Shown here piece by piece: positions 24,985 through 34,540 of a DNA stretch of 64,000 nucleotides. The stretch is from G965233625 sp965233625 (GTDB taxonomy: Bacteria > Planctomycetota > Planctomycetia > Pirellulales > Pirellulaceae). The notes beneath the pieces are model-generated. The model had not been told where the DNA came from. It saw nothing but the letters and a program-made list of their open reading frames with translations, and searched no databases. Positions within the stretch are counted from its first letter, which is position 1; each line of letters begins with the position of its first letter. The position numbers were made by a program, and so were the translations under genes. The stretch covers positions 2,294,001-2,358,000 of the forward strand of contig OZ247499.1 of NCBI GenBank assembly GCA_965233625.1. The letters are read 5' to 3'.

Positions 24985-27735
24985 TTAGTACACGTAGATA
25001 AACTCATTGGAATTCAGCAGCACGAGGCAGACATCGGCCAGGGCTCTGACTTCCGCCGTTACGTCCGCGGGCTGAAGATCGGGCGTGTAGTTGCGGTAAA
25101 TGTCCAGATCTTCGACCCAGTAAAAGGCCAGGCCGGTCATCTCTTCCACCATCTCACGCACAACATACTTGGGCGGTTTGAACGCCGGCGGTTTTTGCGA
25201 TCTGTGCAACGCAAGCATTTTGCGGTAATGGTTGATGCAAGCCTCTTTTTCAGAGGCGGAAGGTTGTCTGCCGAACGCGTTTTCAAACACTTGCGTAATC
25301 TGATCGTCCGGCTTACCCGCGGACTTCGCAGTTTTCGCTGCAAGGGCCAGCGCCCGATTGAAGCTGTTCCGGCTATTGAGGAGCGTGAAAGCCTGCGGTG
25401 TGATGGTCGAAGTATCGCGGCGTTCGCACGACGTGTCTGGTCCCGGCTGATTAAACACCTCCAATAGCGGATCGCGGAGTGTGCGGATCCGTTCGGCGTA
25501 GATCGTCCGCCGGTTTCGTTCAGCAGGCGTTGGCGACGGCTGATAGGCAGGCGCCACCGATCCCATAACATGCCGCGGCTGCATGGCGACTTCCATATTC
25601 ATCTCCAGGCGGATCGGCAGGCCGCCCATTTTGAAGTTGAGTTCGCCGGAGACTTGCAGCATCGAGTCCCGCAGTTCTTCCGCCGTTAGCCGCCGGGGCG
25701 TGAAGCGGGCGTAGAACTGGTTGTCTGGATCTGTGTTTTTCAGTTCCTCTGAGATCGGCCCGCTGGCTCGTTGCCACGCGTCTGAGGTAAGAATCAACCG
25801 GTGCAGCTTCTTCAGCGACCAGCCGTTTTCGATTAGATACGTGGCAAGGAAGTCAAGCAGTTGCGGGTGTGTGGGCTTCTTGCCGGTGGCGCCGAAGTTG
25901 TTGGGGTTGCCTGCAAGACCAGCGCCAAAGTGATATTGCCAGACGCGGTTGACGATAACGCGGGCCGCCAGCGGATTCTGCGGATCGGTGATCCAGTCCG
26001 CCAGGGCGAGGCGCCGGCCGTGAAGGTTCTGCGTCATCTCCGCTTCAACCCCCGCGTTGTTGATAACGCTCAGCACGCCGGCATTCACCGCCCGCCCCGG
26101 AGTTTCAATGGAGCCGCCGGTAAGGATACTCACCTGCGGCGGGCTGCCGTTGCGGCCGTTCAGTTGCGGTGGTTCGACGATGACTTTCATCGAACTAAAG
26201 GGCCGTTCACGACCGCTGTACACGCTGAAGGCATAGGGCTTGAACCGCTTCTGCTCACGCTGAAGCGCCATGCTGCGTTTGCGGTTAACTTTACTATGAC
26301 CTTTGCCTTCGGTGTCTTTGTCAAACTCTTTAACCGGCCACTCCTCACGCGGTATGGTCGACAGCCCTTTGACGCCGCCCGATTTGATAAGGCGATCGAT
26401 ACGTGCCTGACGCTCGTCAAAGCCATCCGTATTTTCGTAAGGCTGGTAGGGTAACTTGCGGTCCGCAAATTGCAGCGGAGCGAAGATGGCCTGCATGCTG
26501 TAGTAGTCTCTGGTCGGCAGAGGATCAAACTTATGATCGTGACAACGCGCGCACCGCAGCTCGTGACCTAAGAATGTCACACCGACACTGTTTGTCACAT
26601 CGTCCAGGTACTGTTGACGCGTAACCGCCGCCACACTCATGGCGGTATGTTCCCAGGGGCCGCTGCGCAGGAAACCGGGTGCAATCAGCAGATCCGCGTT
26701 GTTCGAAAGTTCACCGCCTTCGCGGGCGATGCGGTCATAAATCTCATCGCCTGCAATCTGCTCACGGACGAATTCGTCGTATGGCTTATCGCTGTTGAAG
26801 GCCCGGATCACGTAGTCGCGGTACCGCCAGGCATTCGCGCGAAGAAAGTCATTGGAGAAGCCCGAAGTGTCTGCATAGCGGACCACGTCCAACCAGTGCC
26901 GGCCCCACTGTTCGCCATAACGCGGGCTGGCGAGCAACTGGTCAATCGCCGTTGCCCATGCATCTTCCGAATCATCTTCTAAGAACTTCGCCATCGCAGC
27001 TGCGGTGGGCGGCAGCCCGGTGAGGTCGTAGCTGAGGCGGCGATACAGCGTGCGACGGCTGGCACGGGACAGCGGATCGATCTTCGCTTCAGCCAGTTTG
27101 CGGTTGATGAGGAAGTCAACGGGATGCTGTCCATTGTCGCGCAACAGTTCTTTGGCGCCGTCCCACAGCGGTTGATACGCCCACAGGTTTTCGGGCTTAT
27201 AGGTGCGCTGTGTCCATGTCCTTGTTGTGCCACCGCTTGTTTTCACCTGCACACCGTCCGCGGCATCCCACTTGGCGGCAAGCAGCTGCGTCTGCCGTTT
27301 TTCGTCTGGCCACGGAGCACCGGCGAGAATCCACTTGCGGACGGACGTGATCTGTTCTTTGGTCAGGCGGTCGTTTTCTTTGGGCGGCATATCGTTGCCA
27401 CTGGTGCGCTCGATGGCGTCGATCAGCGGGCTTTCGCTGGGTTTACCTGGAACCACCGCCGCATCGCCCGTTTCACCGCCTGCCAGCAACGTGGCGCGGC
27501 TGCGCATGTCGTATTCACCCTTCAACTCTTTGGCGGCAGCGCCATGGCACCCACCGCATTTGGTGATAAACAGCGGCTGCACTTTACGCACAAACAGCAT
27601 CTCGCCTTCTTCCAGCGAAACTTCGCTTTCGTCTGCGCGACACTGTACAGGCTCGCACAGCAACCAAGCTGCGGCGAACACGACGAAGGCAGCGTAAAGA
27701 GTTAGAACGCGGAAAGTGAATCGAGTTTGAATCAT
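24985..27735 (-). CDS. Planctomycete cytochrome-type protein (PSCyt1, DUF1549, DUF1553)
   Basis: The protein has 916 residues from ATG 27733-27735 (a GTG four codons earlier is possible). Order: signal peptide (about 5-33); cytochrome-type PSCyt1 domain with haem motif CGGCH and distal MPP in NDMPPKENDRLT; DUF1549 (about 200-420) with GLPPTAAAMAKFLEDD and VTFLGHELRCARCHDHKFDPL (a second CxxCH); a spacer; DUF1553 (about 600-860) with RIVNRVWQYHFG-type LAARVIVNRVWQYHFG and PRRLTAEELRDS. It is likely periplasmic. The family is greatly expanded in Planctomycetes; a role in carbohydrate or other oxidative degradation is proposed but unproven. It is paired with the downstream DUF1501 gene. Confidence 0.93.
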   Translation of the reverse strand: MIQTRFTFRVLTLYAAFVVFAAAWLLCEPVQCRADESEVSLEEGEMLFVRKVQPLFITKCGGCHGAAAKELKGEYDMRSRATLLAGGETGDAAVVPGKPSESPLIDAIERTSGNDMPPKENDRLTKEQITSVRKWILAGAPWPDEKRQTQLLAAKWDAADGVQVKTSGGTTRTWTQRTYKPENLWAYQPLWDGAKELLRDNGQHPVDFLINRKLAEAKIDPLSRASRRTLYRRLSYDLTGLPPTAAAMAKFLEDDSEDAWATAIDQLLASPRYGEQWGRHWLDVVRYADTSGFSNDFLRANAWRYRDYVIRAFNSDKPYDEFVREQIAGDEIYDRIAREGGELSNNADLLIAPGFLRSGPWEHTAMSVAAVTRQQYLDDVTNSVGVTFLGHELRCARCHDHKFDPLPTRDYYSMQAIFAPLQFADRKLPYQPYENTDGFDERQARIDRLIKSGGVKGLSTIPREEWPVKEFDKDTEGKGHSKVNRKRSMALQREQKRFKPYAFSVYSGRERPFSSMKVIVEPPQLNGRNGSPPQVSILTGGSIETPGRAVNAGVLSVINNAGVEAEMTQNLHGRRLALADWITDPQNPLAARVIVNRVWQYHFGAGLAGNPNNFGATGKKPTHPQLLDFLATYLIENGWSLKKLHRLILTSDAWQRASGPISEELKNTDPDNQFYARFTPRRLTAEELRDSMLQVSGELNFKMGGLPIRLEMNMEVAMQPRHVMGSVAPAYQPSPTPAERNRRTIYAERIRTLRDPLLEVFNQPGPDTSCERRDTSTITPQAFTLLNSRNSFNRALALAAKTAKSAGKPDDQITQVFENAFGRQPSASEKEACINHYRKMLALHRSQKPPAFKPPKYVVREMVEEMTGLAFYWVEDLDIYRNYTPDLQPADVTAEVRALADVCLVLLNSNEFIYVY

Positions 27736-27873
27736 GGTCAGAATCACCAGGTATGCTGCAACACAACTGCGGTGGGCAGTCCGTAGCTAGGTGGGTTTGT
27801 AGGGTAGATGAGTCTGCTAAAATCTGTGGTTCACCACCCCTTATTATAACCTAACTCAAGATGGAAGATTGCC

Positions 27874-29445
27874 GTGCGAGTGTTACATCTTTCCTGCATT
27901 TTGCTGCTAATGGCGGCTGGCTTACTTGGAACTGCGCTTCCCGGGCAGGCCGTTGAACTTGAACTGCCGAAGATCGAAGGCAGCAAGCAATGGAACATCG
28001 TTTACATCCTGTCGGACGATCATCGTTACGACGTGATGGGCTTCATGGGCCATCCCTGGGTGAAGACGCCCGCGATGGACGCCATGGCCAAAGACGGCGT
28101 GCACTTCCGCAATGCGATGGTCACAACCTCGCTCTGCTCGCCGAGCCGGGCTTCTGTTCTGACGGGGCAGTACATGCACAAACACGGCGTGGTGGACAAC
28201 AACGTGCTGACGCCGCCGGGTACTGTGTTCTTCCCGCAGTATCTGCAAAAGGCGGGTTATCAGACCGCATATTTTGGCAAATGGCATATGGGCGGCCATT
28301 CGGATGCTCCGCGGCCTGGCTTTGATAAGTGGGTTTCGTTCCGTGGACAGGGCACGTACTATCCGCCGCCGGCCCAACGCAAATGGTCGCTGAACGTCGA
28401 TGGTAAACGCGTGCCGCAGAAGGGCTACATCACGGATGAACTGACGGACTACGCCATCGACTGGCTCGACAATTCCGTGAAAGACAGCAACAAGCCGTTC
28501 TTCATGTATCTTTCGCACAAGGGTGTGCACGGCATGTTCTATCCGGCCAAGCGTCACGCCGGCATGTACAAGGGCAAGCCGCTACCCGTGCCTTCGACCA
28601 TGGCCAATACACCTGAAAATTACAAAGGCAAACCGCGGTGGTTGAAGGATCAGCGCAACAGCTGGCACGGTGTGGACTTCGCCTATCATCAGAACACAGA
28701 CATCGCAGAGCACTACCGCCTGTATTGCGAGTCGCTGATGAGCGTGGACGAATCCATCGCCCGCGTCCGCAAATGGCTGAAGGACAATGGCAAAGAAGAA
28801 AACACCCTGGTCATGTACATGGGTGACAACGGCTTTCAGTGGGGCGAACACGGGCTGATTGATAAACGCACCGCGTACGAAGCTTCGATGCGCGTGCCGC
28901 TGCTGGGCGTCTGCCCCGGCGTGTGGAAGCCCGGTTCAACGCTGGAGCAGGTCGTTGCTGGGATCGACATCGGCCCCACACTGCTGGCCGCTGCCGGGCT
29001 GAAAACGCCTGAGAATATGGACGGTTCCAGTTACTTTCAGCTTGCGGCGGGCAAAGACTCCGCAGACAACTGGCGGAAGAATCTGCTTTACGAATACTAC
29101 TGGGAGTACAACTTCCCGCACACGCCGACGACGTATGCGTTGCGGACGCAGCGTTATAAGTTCATCCAGTACCACGGCGTGTGGGACATCGATGAGCTGT
29201 ACGACTTGCAGAACGACCCTGAAGAGAAGAACAACCTGATCTTCGACAAAACGCAGCAGCAACGCATCACGCAGATGCGGGCTGATCTGCATCAGATTCT
29301 GCTTAAGAACAAGGCCAACCGCGTACCCTTCAGCCATAAGAAGCGGATGGGCGCCAATCTGCGGACCACAGCGGGTGCGAAGCCGGGCGAATTCCCGCCG
29401 GAACTGATGCGGTCGCCTCAGGCGGAAGCTTCCCGCGGAAAATAA
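27874..29445 (+). CDS. Sulfatase (type I, formylglycine-dependent)
   Basis: A 523-residue protein started at GTG 27874 (GGAAGA about 6 bases upstream), with a signal peptide (HLSCILLLMAAGLLGTALPGQA). The sulfatase signature SLCSPSRASVLTGQ holds Cys88 of CxPxR, the residue converted to formylglycine. Metal ligands include Asp48/Asp49 in LSDDHRYD and the MGDNGFQWGEHG segment. It should hydrolyse sulfate esters, possibly of algal or host polysaccharides, outside the cytoplasm. No formylglycine-generating enzyme is seen nearby. Its 3' end overlaps the convergent dihydrouridine synthase gene by 28 bases. Confidence 0.95.
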   Translation: MRVLHLSCILLLMAAGLLGTALPGQAVELELPKIEGSKQWNIVYILSDDHRYDVMGFMGHPWVKTPAMDAMAKDGVHFRNAMVTTSLCSPSRASVLTGQYMHKHGVVDNNVLTPPGTVFFPQYLQKAGYQTAYFGKWHMGGHSDAPRPGFDKWVSFRGQGTYYPPPAQRKWSLNVDGKRVPQKGYITDELTDYAIDWLDNSVKDSNKPFFMYLSHKGVHGMFYPAKRHAGMYKGKPLPVPSTMANTPENYKGKPRWLKDQRNSWHGVDFAYHQNTDIAEHYRLYCESLMSVDESIARVRKWLKDNGKEENTLVMYMGDNGFQWGEHGLIDKRTAYEASMRVPLLGVCPGVWKPGSTLEQVVAGIDIGPTLLAAAGLKTPENMDGSSYFQLAAGKDSADNWRKNLLYEYYWEYNFPHTPTTYALRTQRYKFIQYHGVWDIDELYDLQNDPEEKNNLIFDKTQQQRITQMRADLHQILLKNKANRVPFSHKKRMGANLRTTAGAKPGEFPPELMRSPQAEASRGK

Positions 29446-30467
29446 AGTTCAACAACCTGATGGAATTCGTCACGTGTGCACACCTTGGCCACGTGACTGC
29501 GGAACTGCCGGGCGCCGTACTTGCCCTGCGCATAGCAGCAGGCGTACTTGCGCATCAGCAGCGTGCCCTTCTGTTCTCCGAAGCGCTCGACCACGCGGTC
29601 GTAGTGCACCAGCATGCATTGCCTTTGTGCTTCCAGCGTCGGGTCGGGCGGTATGGGCTGCCCACGTAGCGCCGCATGCGCCTGCGCGAACAGCCACGGA
29701 CGGCCTAAGCAGGCGCGGGCGATCATCACGCCGTCTACATCGTAACGGCGGAGGGCTTCGACCACCTTCTCTGCCGAGTCTAGATCACCGTTGCCGATCA
29801 ACGGGATGTGCTTCAGATGCGGCTTGATCTCGGAAATACGGTCCCAGTCGGCGTTGCCTTTGAAGAAGTCCTGCGCCGTGCGGCCGTGCACCGTTAAAGC
29901 GGCAGCACCCGAGGCCTCCACCACCTTGGCCACTTCGATGGCGTTGATGTTGTTGCGGGTGCAACCCAGGCGGATCTTGGCGGTCACAGGCGTGGGTTCA
30001 CACGCCCGCACGACGCGTTCGATAATCTGCCCCATTCGTGCCGGGAACTTCAGCAGGTAAGAACCACTATGGGCTTTTTCGGTCACCTGCCGCACCGGGC
30101 AGCCGAAGTTAATATCCACGATGGAAACCGCGTATTCTTCGGCCAGGCGTTTGCCGACCTTCGCCAGAGTTTCTGGCTCGTTGTCCCAGATCTGCACAGC
30201 CAGCGGCCGCGCCTCGGCAGCAACGCCCCACAGCCGGTCGGGGTGTTCCGTTGTGTTTTCGTCCAGCCAGACGAAACCGCGGGCGTTGACCATCTCAGTA
30301 GCTTGCAGCCCGGCGCCGCCATAATCGCGCACCATCTGCCGGAAAGCGTAATTGGTAAATCCGGCCATTGGCGCCTGAAGCACCGGCGGATCCACGACCA
30401 CACCACCGATAGATAACGGCTTAACCCACGGCAACAGTCCGGGAGATGTTGTTTCTGTAGCGTTCAT
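29418..30467 (-). CDS. tRNA-dihydrouridine synthase
   Basis: A 349-residue flavoprotein that reduces uridines to dihydrouridine in tRNA. Family features: APMAGFTNYAFRQMVRDYGG at the start (32-51), catalytic Cys123 in INFGCPVRQVTEKAHSG, tRNA/FMN-binding TAKIRLG and LTVHGRTAQDFFKG, then IPLIGNGDL and GVMIARACLGRPWLF. The catalytic motif reads CPVRQV rather than the common CPVKKV/CPAPKV. The member (DusA, B or C) is not decided; the length and GRPWLF suggest DusB. The gene converges with and overlaps the sulfatase gene by 28 bases. Confidence 0.93.
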   Translation of the reverse strand: MNATETTSPGLLPWVKPLSIGGVVVDPPVLQAPMAGFTNYAFRQMVRDYGGAGLQATEMVNARGFVWLDENTTEHPDRLWGVAAEARPLAVQIWDNEPETLAKVGKRLAEEYAVSIVDINFGCPVRQVTEKAHSGSYLLKFPARMGQIIERVVRACEPTPVTAKIRLGCTRNNINAIEVAKVVEASGAAALTVHGRTAQDFFKGNADWDRISEIKPHLKHIPLIGNGDLDSAEKVVEALRRYDVDGVMIARACLGRPWLFAQAHAALRGQPIPPDPTLEAQRQCMLVHYDRVVERFGEQKGTLLMRKYACCYAQGKYGARQFRSHVAKVCTRDEFHQVVELYFPREASA

Positions 30468-30800
30468 GCCTTCATCTTGCCCCTAATCCCGGTTAAGTTC
30501 AACCGCGTATTTACTGCGGACTTTTCAAATACAATTCAATAAAACGATGCGGTTGACGAATGGCTCTGCGATTCCACCAGAACCGATGCGTTGACGGCCT
30601 GATGAAAGCTCCTCAACATTCCGCGGAAAGTTGAACCCTGGGCAACGACCGCCCGCACTGTGCCGCTGAAGGTGCGCATATAAAACATCACCGCCCACAA
30701 CACGCATTCACGAAGTAGCAGGTTTGGACAAGGGCTTCCTGATGCGTTAGATATTGTCTACGAAGGTACCCGTTCTTAAACACGACACCGTCAGATCCTC
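30468..30800. other. Intergenic region, 333 bases, no gene seen
   Basis: It lies between the divergently transcribed dihydrouridine synthase gene and the ABC export operon, so both promoters should be here. A weak plus-strand candidate is TTGGAC at 30724 with TAGATA 18 bases further. The short minus-strand frame at 30525-30707 shows no codon or family support and was not called. No repeat or RNA motif was recognised. Confidence 0.5.
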
Positions 30801-31211
30801 ATGCTGATCCCGCGCATTTCGCTTCGCATCCTATTTATCATCATCGCGGTGTTCAGCGTCATGTGCGTGGCGTTGGCCATGGCCGTGCGGGGGCAGGTCT
30901 GGGCGATTGCAACATCGCTCACCATGTTTCTGTGCCTGAAATTGTTTCTCTGCTACACGTCCAGTTATCTGGCAGCTTCTGCCGTGTCGCAAATATCCAG
31001 AAGCTTCACGGGTGGCGGATCCAGACAATCGCCCTTCGCATCCAACGCCGTCGCAACCAGGCAGGGCGAAACCGTCTCGCCCTTCGCCGTCGCGGCGCCG
31101 CCAGCGCCGGCAACTAGCGACAACGGCGAAAATCAGATTGTCGCCGCTGAAATCATCCAGCCTGAAGCTCCGGCCGCTGATGACGACGCCTCTTCCCCAA
31201 CAGCGGAGTAG
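30801..31211 (+). CDS. Small membrane protein of unknown function, ABC export operon
   Basis: A 136-residue protein with two hydrophobic helices (about 8-28 and 31-58) and a soluble C-terminal tail of about 75 residues that is rich in Ala, Pro and Asp/Glu (APATSDNGENQ, EAPAADDDASS) and probably unstructured. It is not recognised. It is four bases upstream of the next gene, so it is very likely the first gene of the export operon. The alternative frame through its 3' part is the upstream extension of the next ORF and was rejected as coding there. Confidence 0.6.
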   Translation: MLIPRISLRILFIIIAVFSVMCVALAMAVRGQVWAIATSLTMFLCLKLFLCYTSSYLAASAVSQISRSFTGGGSRQSPFASNAVATRQGETVSPFAVAAPPAPATSDNGENQIVAAEIIQPEAPAADDDASSPTAE

Positions 31212-31215
31212 CTTG

Positions 31216-33564
31216 ATGAACCGGAAAGCAATCGCATTGGCAGGTTTCTGGCTGTGCCTGTGGTTCCTGCCGATAACGGCAATGGCGGGAACTGGCACAG
31301 AAATCAGCATGCCGCCAAAACGTGTGAAGATTGCACACAATCTGCGTCTGGTGCTGGATACAAGCTGGTCCGATGGTGTCGGTTACCGGCGATTAAAAGT
31401 CCGGCTGATTCCCACACCGGCCCCGTCGCCCGCTGACCGCGAGATAGAGGTGACCGTCAAACCCAACAAGTGGTCCAGTAGCAGCGATGGCCTGAAGATC
31501 CAGCAACGTATTGAAATTAAACAAGGCGACAATTCCGTCGAAGCAGAGATCCTAGCGCCCCAATACTGCAGCTGGCGCCGTCTCGCTCTTGAAGTTCGCG
31601 AAAACGGGCGTGTGCTGAAAGAACTTAGCTTCAACACCGATCACCCGACGGGCGATGTAGGCTGGTCGGAAGCCACGCCGGCGTTGCTGTTCATCGATTC
31701 CAGAATGCCCAGTCCTTCGCAACGCACCCGCCAGATAGATCAGCTTACCCGGATGGTAAGTGTCCGCGACAAAGCGTTCAACGATCATCGCAAGGCTAAG
31801 GCATCCGGCAAACGGCTCAAAGACTTCCCAGAACCTGAAGCAGACAAACGAACGTTGCCTGATTATGCTTCGGCGCTGAGCGGGCTGGATTTTCTGTACA
31901 CCCATTCGCCGCCCTACAACCGCTGGAGTCCGGACCTGACCACCTTGCAACTGGTGACCGGCTCGACCCGGTTGGATGTGCTGCCACCGGGCGAATTGCC
32001 CGATAAGTGGATCGCGTACTCATCGTTTAGCCTGGTGTACATCCGGATTGAAGACGCCCTTCGCATGGCGGCCCGCTATCCGGCAAAATGGTCGGCCTTG
32101 CGCAACTGGACGGCTGCGGGGAATTCGCTGGTTGTGTACGGGGTTGGCGACAATTACGAACGCCTGGCGGAAGTTGAACAGCTTTTCAATCTCCCACGTT
32201 TACAGCCGCTGAAATTTGATGGCCAGACGCGCATCAAAGAACGCGGCTGGACGCCGCCAGATGAAGCGCACTATCGCGAAGTGATGCTGCGGACCTCCGG
32301 CGCCGAGTGGTCGTCGTCCATAGCGATGGCGGATGAATACGGCTTCGAAGATGATAGCTTTGAACCTGCACCCACCAAGCAACAGCCCTACAAGCCCGTC
32401 CGCGATCCCAGTTTTGTCTACCGGCCGTGTCAGTTGGGTCAGGTGTTTGCGGTGCGTGCGCTTGACTTTGGTGAAGAAGAAAACGTCGTCCGGTCAGGCA
32501 TCTTCAATAGTATTCCCGGCAATCACTGGGCCTGGCTCCGGCGGTCTGGTATTTCCATGTCACGCCGTAACGAGAGCTACTGGAACTGGCTGATTCCCGG
32601 CGTTGGCGGCGCGCCGGTGTTGACCTTCTGTGTGCTAATCACGTTGTTTGTCATTGTGATTGGCCCCGTCAACTTCTGGTTCGTGCGGCGCGTCAAACGT
32701 CCGTACCTGGTTCTGGTGACCGTGCCGCTGGGCGCCGCGATGGTGACGTTCGGATTGTTTGCATTTGCGATGCTGACCGACGGTATCTCAACGCGTATCC
32801 GGGTCCGCAGCTTCACCCATATCGACCAGCGTAATCAATCCGCCGTGGTGCGTTCGTGGCAGACATACTACGCGGCCTTGGCGCCTTCGCAGGGCCTGGT
32901 CTTCGATGACGAGACGCAGGTTTTCCCGTTGGACCTGGCGCCCAAGAACGGAGAGAACCACTACGGTGCTGCCAGGCCGCGGTTGCTTGTCTGGAGAGAT
33001 GGCAAACAGGTTCTGCAAAATGGTTACATCGCATCGCGAAGTCAGGAGCAATTCGTCACCACACAGGTGCAGAGCACGGAGCGGAAATTAACCGTGCAGA
33101 AAGTACGCGACCCGTCCAAGCCGCCTCAAGTCAAAAATAATCTGGGCACACAGATCGAGCGGATGCTGCTCCGCGATAGCCGCGGCGCGTATTGGACATG
33201 CGGCGAAACGCCCGATGGAGAACCCGTAAAACTCGCGAAAGCAACGCTTAAAGATGTACGCCCGTTAATGGCGCGGTATTGGCACCAGACGCGTCCCAGG
33301 ATGCCGGAAGATTTTGACGGCAACCTGATCGACCGGGCGTATTTCGGCGGCTGGGGTGGTACTTCGATTGACTTAAGTTACGGCGATCCTCGTCCCGCTA
33401 CCGGCATTCTTGAGACGCAGCTGCAGAAGATCCGGTTAACCGGCAAACAGCCGTTGAAGCCAGGTTCTTATCTGGCAGTGGTCAAGCAATCGCCGGAGCT
33501 TGAGTATGGCGCCGGCTGGCTGTACGAAGAAGCAAGTCTGCATGTGATAGCCGGAAACTGGTAA
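31216..33564 (+). CDS. Large membrane protein with extracytoplasmic domains, ABC operon
   Basis: The protein has 782 residues from ATG 31216 (GGAG about 7 bases upstream). An N-terminal signal peptide (AIALAGFWLCLWFLPITAMA) is followed by a large soluble region to about 465, then two transmembrane helices (about 467-487 and 496-520) separated by a short basic loop (VRRVKRPY), and a C-terminal soluble region of about 260 residues. No catalytic motif is recognised. The layout, a big periplasmic protein encoded directly before an ABC-2 ATPase and permease, is frequent in planctomycetes, and these proteins may work as the extracytoplasmic part of the transporter. A Gln-, Lys-rich stretch (TKQQPYKPVRDPSFVY) is probably a linker. 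Confidence 0.68.
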   Translation: MNRKAIALAGFWLCLWFLPITAMAGTGTEISMPPKRVKIAHNLRLVLDTSWSDGVGYRRLKVRLIPTPAPSPADREIEVTVKPNKWSSSSDGLKIQQRIEIKQGDNSVEAEILAPQYCSWRRLALEVRENGRVLKELSFNTDHPTGDVGWSEATPALLFIDSRMPSPSQRTRQIDQLTRMVSVRDKAFNDHRKAKASGKRLKDFPEPEADKRTLPDYASALSGLDFLYTHSPPYNRWSPDLTTLQLVTGSTRLDVLPPGELPDKWIAYSSFSLVYIRIEDALRMAARYPAKWSALRNWTAAGNSLVVYGVGDNYERLAEVEQLFNLPRLQPLKFDGQTRIKERGWTPPDEAHYREVMLRTSGAEWSSSIAMADEYGFEDDSFEPAPTKQQPYKPVRDPSFVYRPCQLGQVFAVRALDFGEEENVVRSGIFNSIPGNHWAWLRRSGISMSRRNESYWNWLIPGVGGAPVLTFCVLITLFVIVIGPVNFWFVRRVKRPYLVLVTVPLGAAMVTFGLFAFAMLTDGISTRIRVRSFTHIDQRNQSAVVRSWQTYYAALAPSQGLVFDDETQVFPLDLAPKNGENHYGAARPRLLVWRDGKQVLQNGYIASRSQEQFVTTQVQSTERKLTVQKVRDPSKPPQVKNNLGTQIERMLLRDSRGAYWTCGETPDGEPVKLAKATLKDVRPLMARYWHQTRPRMPEDFDGNLIDRAYFGGWGGTSIDLSYGDPRPATGILETQLQKIRLTGKQPLKPGSYLAVVKQSPELEYGAGWLYEEASLHVIAGNW

Positions 33565-33580
33565 CCACCGGGAAACTGCC

Positions 33581-34540
33581 TTGTCAACACAAAACTCCAT
33601 GATCGAACTGCGGCGCCTGCATCGCCTCTTTGGCGATGTCCGCGCGGTGGACGATATTTCCTTCGAAGTGCCACGTGGCGAAGTATTCGGCTACATCGGT
33701 CCCAACGGCGCAGGTAAAACCACCAGCATGCGCATTCTGGCGACCCTGGATCTGCCCACCTATGGCGACGCCTTTGTGGATGGTTTCTCCGTCGTAGACG
33801 ACCCTGATCGCGTCCGCCGGCGGCTGGGGTTTATGCCCGACTATTTCGGCGCCTATCACAACGTGAACTGCGCGGAATATCTCGACTTCTTCGCCCGTGC
33901 CTACGGTCTGACCGGTCGCGAGCGTCATCGCGCCATTAAGTACGTGATGAGTTTCACGCGGCTAGACGGACTTGCGGAAAAGCCGATCCGCGGACTGTCT
34001 AAGGGCATGAAACAGCGGCTTTGCCTCGGACGGGCGATGGTGCACGACCCTGGCGTGCTGATTCTGGACGAACCGGCAGCGGGCCTGGACCCGCGCGCCC
34101 GGATTGAACTCCGCGAAATGATCCGCGCCCTGGCCGCCGATGGCAAGACGGTTCTTATCAGTTCACACATTCTCACGGAACTGGCAGAGGTCTGCGACCG
34201 TGTGGGCATTATTGAACTGGGCCGGTTACTCGCTGTCGGCACGGTGGACGAAATCCTCAATGCCCGCCGGCAGGCGAATAGCCCGGAAAATAACGCCATC
34301 CGCGTCCGTGTCCTGGAAAACTCCCACGCCGTGGCGCAGTGGCTGGAACAACGCGATGGCGTGACCAGTGTGCGGGTGGACGGTGAACTGGTTTATTTTG
34401 CGTGCACCTTCACCCGCCCGCAGCAGGCCGAAAATCTGAAGCAGATGATTCAACAAGGATTTGTCGTGGCGGAATTCGCCAGCCAGTCGGTGAGTCTGGA
34501 AGATGTCTTCCTGCAAGTTACTGAGGGGATCGTTCAATGA
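33581..34540 (+). CDS. ABC transporter ATP-binding protein (ABC-2 type)
   Basis: A 319-residue protein with Walker A GPNGAGKTT (43-51), signature LSKGMKQRLCLGRAM (about 138-152), Walker B VLILDEPAAGLDPRA (about 161-175) and H-loop ISSHIL. The domain is of the drug/lipid export ABC-A/ABC-2 class with a C-terminal extension of about 90 residues. TTG 33581, with GGGAA nine bases upstream, is one candidate start; ATG 33599 gives a product six residues shorter. It overlaps the permease gene by four bases (ATGA). With its partners it would power export or lipid/glycan translocation; the substrate is unknown. Confidence 0.93.
   Translation: MSTQNSMIELRRLHRLFGDVRAVDDISFEVPRGEVFGYIGPNGAGKTTSMRILATLDLPTYGDAFVDGFSVVDDPDRVRRRLGFMPDYFGAYHNVNCAEYLDFFARAYGLTGRERHRAIKYVMSFTRLDGLAEKPIRGLSKGMKQRLCLGRAMVHDPGVLILDEPAAGLDPRARIELREMIRALAADGKTVLISSHILTELAEVCDRVGIIELGRLLAVGTVDEILNARRQANSPENNAIRVRVLENSHAVAQWLEQRDGVTSVRVDGELVYFACTFTRPQQAENLKQMIQQGFVVAEFASQSVSLEDVFLQVTEGIVQ

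Noticed and set aside
30525..30707. Minus-strand 60-codon ORF between the dihydrouridine synthase and the ABC operon
   Set aside because: No family similarity, no convincing ribosome binding site, and it lies in the region expected to hold the promoters of both flanking operons.
31012..31215. Upstream extension of the 782-residue ABC-operon protein
   Set aside because: It overlaps the better-supported 136-residue protein in another frame, is Arg/Ser/Pro-rich, and the signal peptide starts only at ATG 31216.
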